Below, in pieces: positions 8,019 through 16,106 of a stretch of DNA of 64,000 nucleotides. A program made the position numbers and the translations under genes. The DNA comes from Clostridia bacterium (lineage in GTDB: Bacteria; Bacillota; Clostridia; TANB77; CAG-508), in the NCBI GenBank assembly GCA_017528085.1, contig JAFXPH010000004.1:1-64000 (forward strand). The letters are read 5' to 3'. Each line of letters starts with the position of its first letter. Within the stretch, counting starts at the first letter, position 1. The notes beneath the pieces are model-generated. The model was not told the DNA's origin and did not search any database. It saw only the letters and a program-made list of their open reading frames with translations.

Positions 8019-8037
8019 TATAAATAGGGGTAAAATT

Positions 8038-8409
8038 ATGAAAAAAAATGAAAATGTTTGTGATTGTAATCCAATTAATGAAAAAATTGTAAAAGATACA
8101 ATTAAAAGATTACCTGAAGAAGAGCTTTTTATAAACTTAGCAAATTTTTATAAACTTTTAGGAGATGTTACTAGAGCAAAAATCTTATTTGCAATTGATA
8201 CAAATGAAATGTGTGTAAATGATATTTCAAATGTTGTACAAATGTCTAAATCTAGTGTTTCACATCAATTAAGTGACTTAAAAAGAGCTGGTATTGTTAA
8301 AAGTAGAAAAGATGGTAAAGAAGTATATTATTCATTAGATGATGATCACGTAAAAGATTTATTTGAACTAGGAATTGAACATATAGACCACAAAAGAAAT
8401 GAGCGTTAG
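8038..8409 (+). CDS. ArsR/SmtB family metal-sensing repressor (CadC-like)
   Basis: A 123-residue winged-helix repressor of the ArsR/SmtB family that releases DNA when it binds a metal ion. The N terminus carries CDC (residues 8-10), matching the Cys-x-Cys of CadC-type thiolate sites. A further Cys stands before the recognition helix (NEMCVNDIS), the recognition helix region reads SKSSVSHQLSDL, and His residues at the C terminus (GIEHIDHK) could form a second site. I use ATG 8038 because AGGGG (8026-8030) is seven bases upstream. An upstream TTG lies inside operator 2. It heads the operon with the HMA carrier and ATPase and probably represses itself. Confidence 0.9.
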   Translation: MKKNENVCDCNPINEKIVKDTIKRLPEEELFINLANFYKLLGDVTRAKILFAIDTNEMCVNDISNVVQMSKSSVSHQLSDLKRAGIVKSRKDGKEVYYSLDDDHVKDLFELGIEHIDHKRNER

Positions 8410-8421
8410 GAGGAAAAAACA

Positions 8422-8640
8422 ATGAAGAAAAATTATTCAATTAAAGGAATCGATTGTGCAAATTGTGCAAGAGAATTAGAAGAAGAAATTAATAAAATTG
8501 AAGGTGTTCAAGCTACAATTAATTTTATGACAGAAAAACTAATTGTTGAAATTGAAGATGATAAATTTAATGAATTATTTGAAGAGGTTAAGAAAGTCAT
8601 CAAAGATGATGAACCAGAATGTACTGTTGAAGAGGTTTAA
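8422..8640 (+). CDS. Stand-alone heavy-metal-associated (HMA) domain protein
   Basis: A 72-residue ferredoxin-like metal carrier with the GIDCANCA motif at residues 9-16. DCxxCA is typical of the N-terminal domains of Cd/Zn/Pb ATPases rather than of CopZ copper chaperones (MxCxxC). It should hand metal to the P-type ATPase encoded five bases downstream. In CadA-type pumps this domain is usually fused to the ATPase; here it is a separate gene. AGGAGG precedes ATG 8422. A long acidic C-terminal helix ends DDEPECTVEEV, with an additional Cys that might contribute to binding. Confidence 0.88.
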   Translation: MKKNYSIKGIDCANCARELEEEINKIEGVQATINFMTEKLIVEIEDDKFNELFEEVKKVIKDDEPECTVEEV

Positions 8641-8644
8641 TTAT

Positions 8645-10489
8645 ATGTCAAAAAAATTAAAGAAGATAATAATAGCAGGATTAATATATTTAATTGCTGT
8701 ATTTGTAAAGTTTGAAAATGAAATTATAAATACTCTACTTTTCTTATTAAGCTATTTAATAGTTGGATTTGAAATTGTTAAAAAAGCTTTTAAAAACATT
8801 AAAAAAGGTAAAGTATTTGATGAAAACTTTTTAATGACTGTTGCAACTATTGGAGCTATAGCTATAGGTGAATATCCTGAAGCTGTTGCTGTTATGCTTT
8901 TTTATCAAATAGGAGAACTATTCCAAAGTTATGCAGTTGATAAATCAAGAAGAACTATAGCTTCTCTTATGGATATTAGACCTGATTTCGCTAATTTAAA
9001 AAATGGCTCCGAAATAGAAAAAGTAGATCCAGATAAAGTTAAAATTGGAGATATCATAGTAGTTAAACCTGGTGAAAAGATTCCACTAGATGGTATTGTA
9101 GTAGATGGTGATACTATGATAGATACTTCAATGTTAACTGGTGAGTCAGTACCAAGAAGAGCTGAAGTAAATAGTGAGGTAATAAGCGGTTGTATAAACC
9201 AAACAGGAGCAATTGAAGTAAAAGTTACTAAAGAATATTCAGATTCAACTGTATCTAAGATATTAGATTTAGTTGAAAATGCAAGTAATAGAAAAGCAAA
9301 GGCTGAAAATTTTATTTCAAAATTTGCTAAAGTTTATACACCTACAGTAGTTTGCATTGCTTTAGCTTTAGCAATTCTTCCTCCACTTATTTTACATCAA
9401 GAATTTTCAATTTGGGTATATAGAGCATTATCATTTTTAGTTGTTTCATGTCCATGTGCTTTAGTTATTTCTATACCACTTAGTTTCTTTGGAGGAATTG
9501 GTGGAGCATCAAAGATGGGTGTTTTAATAAAAGGAAGTAACTATATAGAGTCACTTTCAAAAGTTGACGTTGTTGTATTTGATAAGACAGGAACATTAAC
9601 AGAAGGTGTATTTGATGTTCAAAAAGTAAAGCCAGAAAATGGAATTACTGCTGATGAATTAATAGAAATTGCAGCTTTAGCAGAAAGTATGAGTAACCAC
9701 CCTATAGCAAGTTCTATCTTAAGAAAATACGAAAAAGAACTAGATAATTTAAGAGTTGATGATTACGAAGAAATAACAGGTAAAGGAATCAAAGCTAAAG
9801 TTGATGGCAAAGAAGTTCTAATAGGTAATACAAAATTAATGAATGATAATGGTATTACTTTTGAAAAATCAAATGATGTTGGTACGGTTCTATATGTAGC
9901 AATTGATAATGTTTATTCAGGACATATTTTAATAAGTGACAAGATAAAAGAAGATTCTAAACGTGCAGTAGAATACTTGAAAAAATCAGGTGTAAATCAG
10001 ATAGTAATGCTTACTGGTGATAGAAAAGAAGTTGGCGAGCATGTTTCAAATATTTTAAATATTGATAAATACTTTGCAGAATTACTTCCTAATGATAAAG
10101 TTGATAGATTAGAAGAACTTCTTAAAAATAGAGATGAAAATAAAACTGTTATCGCAGCAGGTGATGGAATGAATGATGCACCAATTCTTGCTATGGCAGA
10201 TGTTGGAGTTGCAATGGGAGGACTTGGATCAGATGCTGCAATTGAAGCAGCAGATGTTGTTATTATGACTGATGAGCCATCAAAGATTGTAAGTGCTATT
10301 AAACTAGCTAACAAAACTATGAGAATTGTAAAAGAAAATATTGCATTTGCAATTATAGTAAAAGTATTAATTTTAATACTTTGTGCTATAGGAATTGGAA
10401 CAATGTGGGAAGCAGTTTTTGCAGATGTTGGTGTATCAATAATAGCTATTTTAAATGCGATGAGAGTCCTTCATATAAGAGAAAAATAG
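8645..10489 (+). CDS. cadA: Heavy-metal-translocating P1B-type ATPase (Cd/Zn/Pb type)
   Basis: A 614-residue metal-exporting ATPase in the cytoplasmic membrane. In order it has: a pair of N-terminal spans, the actuator motif TGES near 165, the CPC metal site in SCPCAL near 268, the phosphorylated Asp in DKTGTLTE near 313, the HP motif near 352, and GDGMNDAP near 506. It lacks the usual N-terminal HMA domain, which is the preceding gene. ATG 8645 follows GAAGAGG. An earlier in-frame ATG at 8543 lies inside the HMA gene and would add an uncharacteristic basic stretch. The CPC motif and CadC-like regulator support Cd/Zn/Pb over copper, but the metal is inferred. Confidence 0.93.
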   Translation: MSKKLKKIIIAGLIYLIAVFVKFENEIINTLLFLLSYLIVGFEIVKKAFKNIKKGKVFDENFLMTVATIGAIAIGEYPEAVAVMLFYQIGELFQSYAVDKSRRTIASLMDIRPDFANLKNGSEIEKVDPDKVKIGDIIVVKPGEKIPLDGIVVDGDTMIDTSMLTGESVPRRAEVNSEVISGCINQTGAIEVKVTKEYSDSTVSKILDLVENASNRKAKAENFISKFAKVYTPTVVCIALALAILPPLILHQEFSIWVYRALSFLVVSCPCALVISIPLSFFGGIGGASKMGVLIKGSNYIESLSKVDVVVFDKTGTLTEGVFDVQKVKPENGITADELIEIAALAESMSNHPIASSILRKYEKELDNLRVDDYEEITGKGIKAKVDGKEVLIGNTKLMNDNGITFEKSNDVGTVLYVAIDNVYSGHILISDKIKEDSKRAVEYLKKSGVNQIVMLTGDRKEVGEHVSNILNIDKYFAELLPNDKVDRLEELLKNRDENKTVIAAGDGMNDAPILAMADVGVAMGGLGSDAAIEAADVVIMTDEPSKIVSAIKLANKTMRIVKENIAFAIIVKVLILILCAIGIGTMWEAVFADVGVSIIAILNAMRVLHIREK

Positions 10490-10554
10490 ATTTACGAATT
10501 ATGTAAACTGAAATACATGAAAAACGAAGAAAAAACGAGATTGAGTGAGATAAT

Positions 10555-10606
10555 AAAAGAATAGATATAGTATTTAGATAGTACTATTTTATCTATTCTT
10601 TTTTAG
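10555..10606 (+). terminator. Terminator of the metal-efflux operon
   Basis: A long AT-rich hairpin: AAAGAATAGATA (about 10556-10567) pairs with TATCTATTCTTT (about 10590-10601), with an internal TAGTA/TACTA helix, then Ts. Confidence 0.75.
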
Positions 10607-10629
10607 TTTTAAGTTTATTAAATTAATGT

Positions 10630-10658
10630 TTGATAATTTGGAATTTAATTGGTATAAT
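10630..10658 (+). promoter_or_regulatory. Strong promoter of the OLE-like RNA
   Basis: TTGATA at 10630-10635, 17-base spacer, TATAAT at 10653-10658, with an extended TGG directly before the -10. It predicts a start near 10665. Confidence 0.85.
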
Positions 10659-10664
10659 AATTGT

Positions 10665-11250
10665 GTTGGTGCATTATTCTAGTGTACTTAGACTATACCG
10701 AGGGTGGGGCTAAAAATCCACTAAAAAATATTCACCGTTAGAAGTTTCTTAGAGTTTGCGCATTACGCCCAGTTTTGTGTATTCCTAAGGAGTAAAGTGA
10801 GTGGGATAGTATGTAATGGCATATGTGTGATTCCTGCTTGCGCTGAGACTTAAGTACAAACCTTAAGTAAAATTCTATGGAAATGTATAATCATAATATT
10901 TATTTCATAGTGTGAATTATTTGTCTTGAGTGATAGAGTTGGGATTAATTAATTGTAATTATGCTAAAGGGGCCACTTTGGTATATAATTATTCGATTAT
11001 GAAATCTCTGTTGCAAAAAGGACTAGGGTAGTAAATGAGTACTTAAAGAAAATTTCTAGAGTGTATGCCTAAGTGATAGGCATGGAAACTTGAGGATTAA
11101 GGTACGGATTTAAGTGGCGATCTAGCGCCTTAAATTACAGAAATAGGAACATTCCTTAAATGGAAACAGTTAATCAGTAATGATTAATGGAATGTTGAGA
11201 AATTCTGCTAGACCTAAACCGTAAAATTTACTCAAGTTTTTACCAATTTA
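10665..11250 (+). ncRNA. ole: Large structured RNA, probable OLE RNA, upstream of oapA
   Basis: About 590 bases without a reading frame lie between a strong promoter and the OapA-like gene. The stretch is visibly structured and richer in G+C than normal spacers here. Hairpins I can draw include ACTTAAG/CTTAAGT (10848-10868), ATGCCTA/TAGGCAT (11065-11083), ATTTAA-GGCG/CGCC-TTAAAT (11108-11135), and a nested pair AACATTCC/GGAATGTT (11148-11196) enclosing TTAATCA/TGATTAA (11170-11187). A GTGG/CCAC hairpin lies near the 5' end. Size, one-strand placement directly before OapA and heavy folding match OLE (Ornate Large Extremophilic) RNA, which works as a membrane-bound ribonucleoprotein. Ends are approximate; a T-run at 11250-11258 is near the 3' end. 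Confidence 0.75.
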
Positions 11251-11274
11251 TTTTTTTTATATAAAGGATTAAGA

Positions 11275-11838
11275 ATGAAAAAAGATTTAGACAATAATTT
11301 AAAAGACAAAAAGACTAAAACTGAGAAAAAGAATAATTGGATATATATCGTTTTAGTAATGACATTTGTTCTTTCTATATTATTTTCATTTATTTCGAAC
11401 GAAGCTATTACTAATTTAGATATAGTTCCAAGTTTAATTATTCTAGTAGTTGTCGTGTTTGTTGGAATCATGTTTGACTTGATTGGTATTGCTGTTACCG
11501 TAGGTAACGAGGAAGACTTCCATGCTCAAGCTAGTAAGAAGATAAAAGGTTCTAAGACAGCTATAAAATTAATAAGAAACTCAGCAAAGGTATCAAACTT
11601 CTGTGCCGACGTTATAGGAGATATATGCGGTGTATTAAGTGGTGGTATCGGAGCTGTAATCGCCTTAAAGCTAATTAATAAATATGGATTAGGTACTAAT
11701 GTTCAAGTAATAATTGCAGCATTAATCTCATCTGTAACAGTTGGTGGTAAGGCGATAACAAAAGAAATTGCAAAGAAAAAGTCTACTAAGATAATTGGTG
11801 GCATTTGTAAGATTATTAGTGTTTTTGAAAAAGATTAG
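11275..11838 (+). CDS. oapA: OapA, OLE RNA-associated membrane protein
   Basis: A 187-residue protein with a charged N terminus (1-20), spans near 22-42 and 47-74, a conserved cytoplasmic loop (FHAQASKKIKGSKTA, then IRNSAKVSNFC to residue 110), and two more spans near 111-134 and 142-158. This is the architecture and loop character of OapA, the partner that anchors OLE RNA to the membrane as a dimer. AAAGG before ATG 11275 serves as ribosome site. It lies directly after the structured RNA and probably shares its transcript, with no other gene in the unit. Family assignment is from memory of the loop sequence and the RNA neighbour. Confidence 0.8.
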   Translation: MKKDLDNNLKDKKTKTEKKNNWIYIVLVMTFVLSILFSFISNEAITNLDIVPSLIILVVVVFVGIMFDLIGIAVTVGNEEDFHAQASKKIKGSKTAIKLIRNSAKVSNFCADVIGDICGVLSGGIGAVIALKLINKYGLGTNVQVIIAALISSVTVGGKAITKEIAKKKSTKIIGGICKIISVFEKD

Positions 11839-11846
11839 TTTTTAAG

Positions 11847-11877
11847 GCTCCAACGTTTAATGTTGGAGCTTTTTATT
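11847..11877 (+). terminator. Terminator after oapA
   Basis: GCTCCAAC (11847-11854) pairs with GTTGGAGC (11862-11869) and is followed by TTTTTATTTT. Confidence 0.9.
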
Positions 11878-11903
11878 TTATACTTTAAAAAATGCATATA
11901 ATT

Positions 11904-11912
11904 TGATATAAT
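11904..11912 (+). promoter_or_regulatory. Extended -10 element before the ATPase-Asp23 gene
   Basis: TGA-TATAAT with the -10 at 11907-11912. The -35 (TTTAAA near 11884) is poor. Confidence 0.45.
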
Positions 11913-11938
11913 AACCGAGAAAGAAAAAGGGGAAAAAT

Positions 11939-12790
11939 ATGCTTGGTCATAAAATGAAAACTTATGCTTTTGTTGGACCTTCAGGTACTGGTAAAAGCTA
12001 TAGAGCTCAAATGGTAGCTCAAAGTAGAAATATTAAGTTCATAATAGATGATGGATTACTAATTTCAGAGAATCAAGTTGTTGCTGGACAATCTGCAAAG
12101 AAAGCTCCAACTAAAGTTGAGACAGTAAGAAATGCGTTATTCTTAGATGAAGCAAAGAAAAAAGAAGTCCAAAAAGCAATTAAGAAATATAAACCAGATA
12201 GTATTTTGATATTAGGTACATCTGATAAAATGGTTTCTGAGATAGCAAGCAATCTTGGATTTGAAAAAATTAGCGAAACAATATATATTGAAGACGTAGC
12301 TACTGAAGATGAAATGGCTACAGCAAGAAATATTAGAAAGACTCAAGGAAAGCACGTTATTCCAGTTCCGACATTTGAAATAAAAAAACAATTCTCTGGA
12401 TACTTATTAGATCCACTTCAAATTTTCAAATCAACTGGAAAAGGAAATGCTCCTTATATTGATGAAAAATCTATTGTAAGACCTACATTTAGTTATTTAG
12501 GTAATTTTACAATTTCAGATACAGTATTTAAACAAATAGTAACTTATATTGCAAAAAAGAATAAAAATGTTTATAGTGTTCCTAGAATTACAATTTATAA
12601 GCACAAAGGTTATAATGATGGAATTTTTATGGCAATAGATATAATCATAAACTATGGCGTTAATGCTATGGAAGCTGCAAATAAGTTTAAATCACAAGTT
12701 AAAAAGGAAATAGAAAACTTAACAGCAATGAATGTTTTAAAAATAGATATTGTTGTTAAAGGTGTAAATTTTAAAGAAGAAAAGAAGTAA
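11939..12790 (+). CDS. P-loop ATPase domain fused to an Asp23/YloU-type domain
   Basis: A 283-residue soluble protein. Residues 7-20 contain the Walker A motif GPSGTGKS of a small nucleotide-binding domain that runs to about 125. After a linker, residues ~185-280 match the Asp23/Gls24 (DUF322) pattern: an initial G-N-F-T-I-S, then a central YGVNAMEAANKFKSQV and a final Val-rich strand. Asp23-type proteins are linked to envelope stress and cell-surface organisation. The fusion suggests an ATP-regulated version, but no function is proven. AGGGG lies five bases before ATG 11939. It is 14 bases upstream of cmk and likely in one operon with cmk and plsC. Confidence 0.75.
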   Translation: MLGHKMKTYAFVGPSGTGKSYRAQMVAQSRNIKFIIDDGLLISENQVVAGQSAKKAPTKVETVRNALFLDEAKKKEVQKAIKKYKPDSILILGTSDKMVSEIASNLGFEKISETIYIEDVATEDEMATARNIRKTQGKHVIPVPTFEIKKQFSGYLLDPLQIFKSTGKGNAPYIDEKSIVRPTFSYLGNFTISDTVFKQIVTYIAKKNKNVYSVPRITIYKHKGYNDGIFMAIDIIINYGVNAMEAANKFKSQVKKEIENLTAMNVLKIDIVVKGVNFKEEKK

Positions 12791-12804
12791 AGGAGATTAA
12801 AACA

Positions 12805-13482
12805 ATGGCTTTTGTTGTTGCAATTGATGGACCAGCAGGATCTGGTAAAGGAACTTTAGCTAAACTAATTTCAGAAAAATATGGTTTAGTAAATGTAGAT
12901 ACTGGAGCTATGTATAGATGTTTGACTCTATACTTAGTTAGAAAAGGTATTACAGTTGAAGAAGTTGATAAGGTTGAAGCTGAATTACCTAATATCAACA
13001 TTAGAATTGAAAGAAGAGATGGAGAGCAATATTTTTATCTAAATGATGAAGATGTATCAAAAGAGATTAGAACAACAAAGGTTAATGAAAATGTTGCTAA
13101 ATTTGCTCAACTTAAATGTGTAAGAGATATGGTTACACCAATGCAAAGAGAAATGGGAAAAACTCAAGATGTTATTATGGAAGGAAGAGACATAACAACA
13201 GTAGTATTCCCAAATGCAGATGTAAAAATATACTTAGATTGCTCAGAAGAAGAAAGAGCAAATAGAAGATATAAACAAAACTTAGAAAAAGGAATAGAGT
13301 GTACTTATGAAGAAGTACTAAAAAGTATTCAAGAAAGAAATAGATTAGAAACTGAAAGAGAAATTGCTCCACTTACAAAAGCTGAGGATGCAATTGTAAT
13401 TGATTCTACAAATCTTTCTATTCCTGAAGTTGCAGAAGCAGCTTATAAAATAATAGATGCAAAAAAAGAAGAATTAAAATAG
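12805..13482 (+). CDS. cmk: Cytidylate kinase
   Basis: Cmk phosphorylates CMP and dCMP to the diphosphates with ATP. The P-loop DGPAGSGKGT is at residues 8-17, the CMP-binding insert and EGRDITTVVFP segment (about 127-137) are intact, and the lid region EEERANRRYKQ follows. Length 225 is normal. AAGGAG precedes ATG 12805. It is followed after nine bases by plsC, a common Firmicutes pairing linking CTP supply with phospholipid synthesis. Confidence 0.96.
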   Translation: MAFVVAIDGPAGSGKGTLAKLISEKYGLVNVDTGAMYRCLTLYLVRKGITVEEVDKVEAELPNINIRIERRDGEQYFYLNDEDVSKEIRTTKVNENVAKFAQLKCVRDMVTPMQREMGKTQDVIMEGRDITTVVFPNADVKIYLDCSEEERANRRYKQNLEKGIECTYEEVLKSIQERNRLETEREIAPLTKAEDAIVIDSTNLSIPEVAEAAYKIIDAKKEELK

Positions 13483-13491
13483 GAGACTTAA

Positions 13492-14121
13492 ATGAAAAAA
13501 ATATTTGGCGGAATAAAATTTGTATTTGATGGCTTCTGTAGATTTATAGTAAGAACTGCCTTATGGTTATATTGTCTTTTAATTTATAGATATAAAGCTA
13601 TAGGAACGGAAAATATTCCTAAAGATGGAGCTGTTATAATTTGTGGAAATCATAGAACTTTTTTAGATGCGCCGCTTTTAGTAATTAGTAATAAAAGATT
13701 CATTCATTTTATGGCAAAGGATGAACTAAAAAAGAATCCATTAGTTAGATTTGTTGCATACTTATTCCAAGTAGTTTATGTTAAAAGAAATGAAAAGGAC
13801 GTAGGTGCTTTAAAACAATCTCTAAAGAGATTAAAAAATGGTGAAGTATTAGGAATCTTCCCAGAAGGAACAAGACATGGTTTTGACAAAGGTGAAGGCA
13901 AAATAAAAGGCGGAGCTGCTTACCTTGCTATTAAAACTAATGCTACTATAGTACCTGTTGGTATATACGGAGGCGAAAGACCATTTAAGAGAATTTATGT
14001 TCATTATGGAGAGCCTGTAAACTATAAAGAAATGTATAAAGATGAAGACGAAAAAGTGATTACTGAAAAGGCTAATGAAGACTTAAAAAATCGTATCCTT
14101 GAATTGACAAAGGAAAACTAA
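13492..14121 (+). CDS. plsC: 1-acyl-sn-glycerol-3-phosphate acyltransferase
   Basis: PlsC acylates lysophosphatidate at sn-2 to give phosphatidate at the membrane. The catalytic HX4D motif is HRTFLD near residues 54-59 and the glycerophosphate-binding motif is FPEGTR near 123-128. An amphipathic or membrane N terminus (about 10-30) is present. Length 209 is typical. AGGAG is just before ATG 13492. It is the last gene of the Asp23-cmk-plsC set. The following hairpin (14135-14168) may end this transcript. Confidence 0.93.
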   Translation: MKKIFGGIKFVFDGFCRFIVRTALWLYCLLIYRYKAIGTENIPKDGAVIICGNHRTFLDAPLLVISNKRFIHFMAKDELKKNPLVRFVAYLFQVVYVKRNEKDVGALKQSLKRLKNGEVLGIFPEGTRHGFDKGEGKIKGGAAYLAIKTNATIVPVGIYGGERPFKRIYVHYGEPVNYKEMYKDEDEKVITEKANEDLKNRILELTKEN

Positions 14122-14132
14122 TATTGTATAAT
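14104..14132 (+). promoter_or_regulatory. Perfect consensus promoter for typA, inside the end of plsC
   Basis: TTGACA at 14104-14109, 17-base spacer, TATAAT at 14127-14132. The -35 lies in the last plsC codons and the start should fall near 14139, within the next hairpin. Confidence 0.85.
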
Positions 14133-14134
14133 AT

Positions 14135-14168
14135 ACTGGTTAAAATTTGCGGATTTTAACCAGTTTTT
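14135..14168 (+). terminator. Hairpin with T-run between plsC and typA
   Basis: ACTGGTTAAAAT (14135-14146), loop TTGCGG, ATTTTAACCAGT (14153-14164), then Ts. It can terminate plsC transcripts. For RNA starting at the typA promoter it would form the very 5' end. Confidence 0.7.
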
Positions 14169-14227
14169 GCGTTTATAGGAACCTAAAAGAAGGTTCTATA
14201 TTATAGAAAAGAAAAAAGAGGGATAAA

Positions 14228-16045
14228 ATGTATAACGAAAAAATTAGAAACGTTGCAATTATAGCCCATGTTGATCATGGTAAAACTACTTTAGTAGATG
14301 CAATGTTAAGACAAAGTGGAATTTTTAGAGAGAATGAGCAAGTTCAAGAAAGAGTAATGGACTCAAATGATCTTGAAAAAGAAAGAGGTATTACTATACT
14401 TTCAAAGAATACAGCAGTTCATTTTAAAGATACTAAAATCAATATAGTTGATACTCCTGGCCATGCTGACTTTGGTGGAGAAGTTGAAAGAGTTTTAAAA
14501 ATGGTTGATGGTGTTGTATTATTAGTTGATGCTTTTGAAGGTGCTATGCCTCAAACAAGAGAAGTATTAAAGAAATCATTAGCTCTAAATTTAAAACCAA
14601 TAGTTGTTATTAATAAAATTGATAGACCAGGTGCAAGACCACTTCAAGTTGTTGATGAAGTATTAGAATTATTCATCGAACTTGGCGCAAATGATGATCA
14701 AATTGATTTTCCTGTTATTTATGCATCAGGAAAACAAGGAACAGCATCACTTACTCCTGATAAACAAGATGAAAATCTTCAATGTCTATTTGAAACAATT
14801 ATCAATACTATTGAACCACCTAAATGCGAAATGGATGGACCAATGCAAATGCTTGTATCAAACATTGATTATGATGATTATACAGGAAGAATGAGTATTG
14901 GTAGAGTTGAAAGAGGTCATATTGATTTAAATATGCCAGTTGTTATTTGTAAAAGCGATGACAAAACAGTTAATGCTAGAGTAACAAAACTATTTACTTA
15001 TGATGGACTAAAGAAAATAGAAGTTGAAAGAGCAGAAGCTGGAGATATAGTTTGCTTGTCTGGTGTTACAGATATAAATATTGGTGATACAATCTGTGAT
15101 ATTAACAATCCTGAAAAAATTCCATTTGTTAATATTGATGAACCAACAGTATCTATGACATTTAGTGTAAACAATGGACCTTTCGCTGGTCGTGAAGGAC
15201 AATTTGTTACATCTAGACATATTAGAGATAGATTATTCAAAGAATTAGATAGAAACGTTTCATTAAGAGTAAAAGAAACAGAAACTCCTGATTCATTTGA
15301 AGTATCAGGTAGAGGTGAATTACACCTTTCAATTTTAATTGAAACAATGAGACGTGAAGGATTTGAATTATTAGTATCTAGACCTAAAGTTATTTTAAAA
15401 GAAATCGATGGTGTAATTAATGAACCAATTGAAAGATTAGTAGTTAATGTACCAGATGATTGCGTAGGAAACGTAATTGAAAAATTAGGTAGAAGAAAAG
15501 CAGAAATGCTTAATATGGAACCTGCTGAAGCTGGACATACTAAGATTGAATTTAAGATTCCTGCAAGAGGAATTATAGGATATAGAACAGAATTCTTAAC
15601 TGATACAAAAGGTGAAGGAACAATGAATCATACATTTGATGAGTATGAACCATACAAAGGTGATATTCAATCAAGAACAAGAGGAACAATAGTTGCTTTT
15701 GAACCTGGTAAATCTATTACTTATGGTTTATATAATGCTCAAGATAAAGGTGATTTATTCATAGGACCTGGCGTAGAAGTTTATGAAGGTATGATAGTTG
15801 GATTAAATTCAAGACCTGAAGATTTAGCTATTAACGTATGTAAAGAAAAACACTTAACAAATACTAGAGCATCAGGATCTGATGAGGCACTTAGATTAGT
15901 ACCTCCAATTCAAATGTCTTTAGAAGCTGCAATTGAGTTTATTCAAGATGATGAATTAGTAGAAGTTACTCCAAAGAATATTAGACTAAGAAAGAAAATA
16001 CTAAATAATAAAGACAGAGAAAGAGCAGCTAGATCAAAAATGTAA
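14228..16045 (+). CDS. typA: Ribosome-associated GTPase BipA/TypA
   Basis: BipA/TypA is an EF-G-like translational GTPase that binds the ribosome and supports 50S assembly and growth under stress or cold. The G1 motif AHVDHGKTT is at 13-21, G2/effector with RGITI near 57, DTPGH near 76-80 and NKID near 130. Domains II, III, V and the BipA-specific C-terminal domain follow. Length 605 is normal. GAGGG precedes ATG 14228. It has its own consensus promoter and an 89-base leader with two hairpins (14135-14164 and about 14175-14198). Confidence 0.97.
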   Translation: MYNEKIRNVAIIAHVDHGKTTLVDAMLRQSGIFRENEQVQERVMDSNDLEKERGITILSKNTAVHFKDTKINIVDTPGHADFGGEVERVLKMVDGVVLLVDAFEGAMPQTREVLKKSLALNLKPIVVINKIDRPGARPLQVVDEVLELFIELGANDDQIDFPVIYASGKQGTASLTPDKQDENLQCLFETIINTIEPPKCEMDGPMQMLVSNIDYDDYTGRMSIGRVERGHIDLNMPVVICKSDDKTVNARVTKLFTYDGLKKIEVERAEAGDIVCLSGVTDINIGDTICDINNPEKIPFVNIDEPTVSMTFSVNNGPFAGREGQFVTSRHIRDRLFKELDRNVSLRVKETETPDSFEVSGRGELHLSILIETMRREGFELLVSRPKVILKEIDGVINEPIERLVVNVPDDCVGNVIEKLGRRKAEMLNMEPAEAGHTKIEFKIPARGIIGYRTEFLTDTKGEGTMNHTFDEYEPYKGDIQSRTRGTIVAFEPGKSITYGLYNAQDKGDLFIGPGVEVYEGMIVGLNSRPEDLAINVCKEKHLTNTRASGSDEALRLVPPIQMSLEAAIEFIQDDELVEVTPKNIRLRKKILNNKDRERAARSKM

Positions 16046-16053
16046 AAAAATAA

Positions 16054-16080
16054 CCCCCTTTATAAACAAGGGGGCTTTAT
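16054..16080 (+). terminator. Terminator after typA
   Basis: CCCCCTT (16054-16060) pairs with AAGGGGG (16068-16074), followed by CTTTATTTT. Confidence 0.85.
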
Positions 16081-16106
16081 TTTATTAAAAAAGAAGAGGT
16101 TTAAAG

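Noticed and set aside
8543..8644. Longer start for the P-type ATPase
   Set aside because: The first 34 codons run in another frame through the HMA gene, give an atypical basic peptide and have no ribosome site. ATG 8645 has one.
11245..11260. Terminator at the end of the large RNA
   Set aside because: There is a T-run but only a weak GTAAAATTTAC palindrome before it. The RNA probably continues into oapA, so I list no terminator here.
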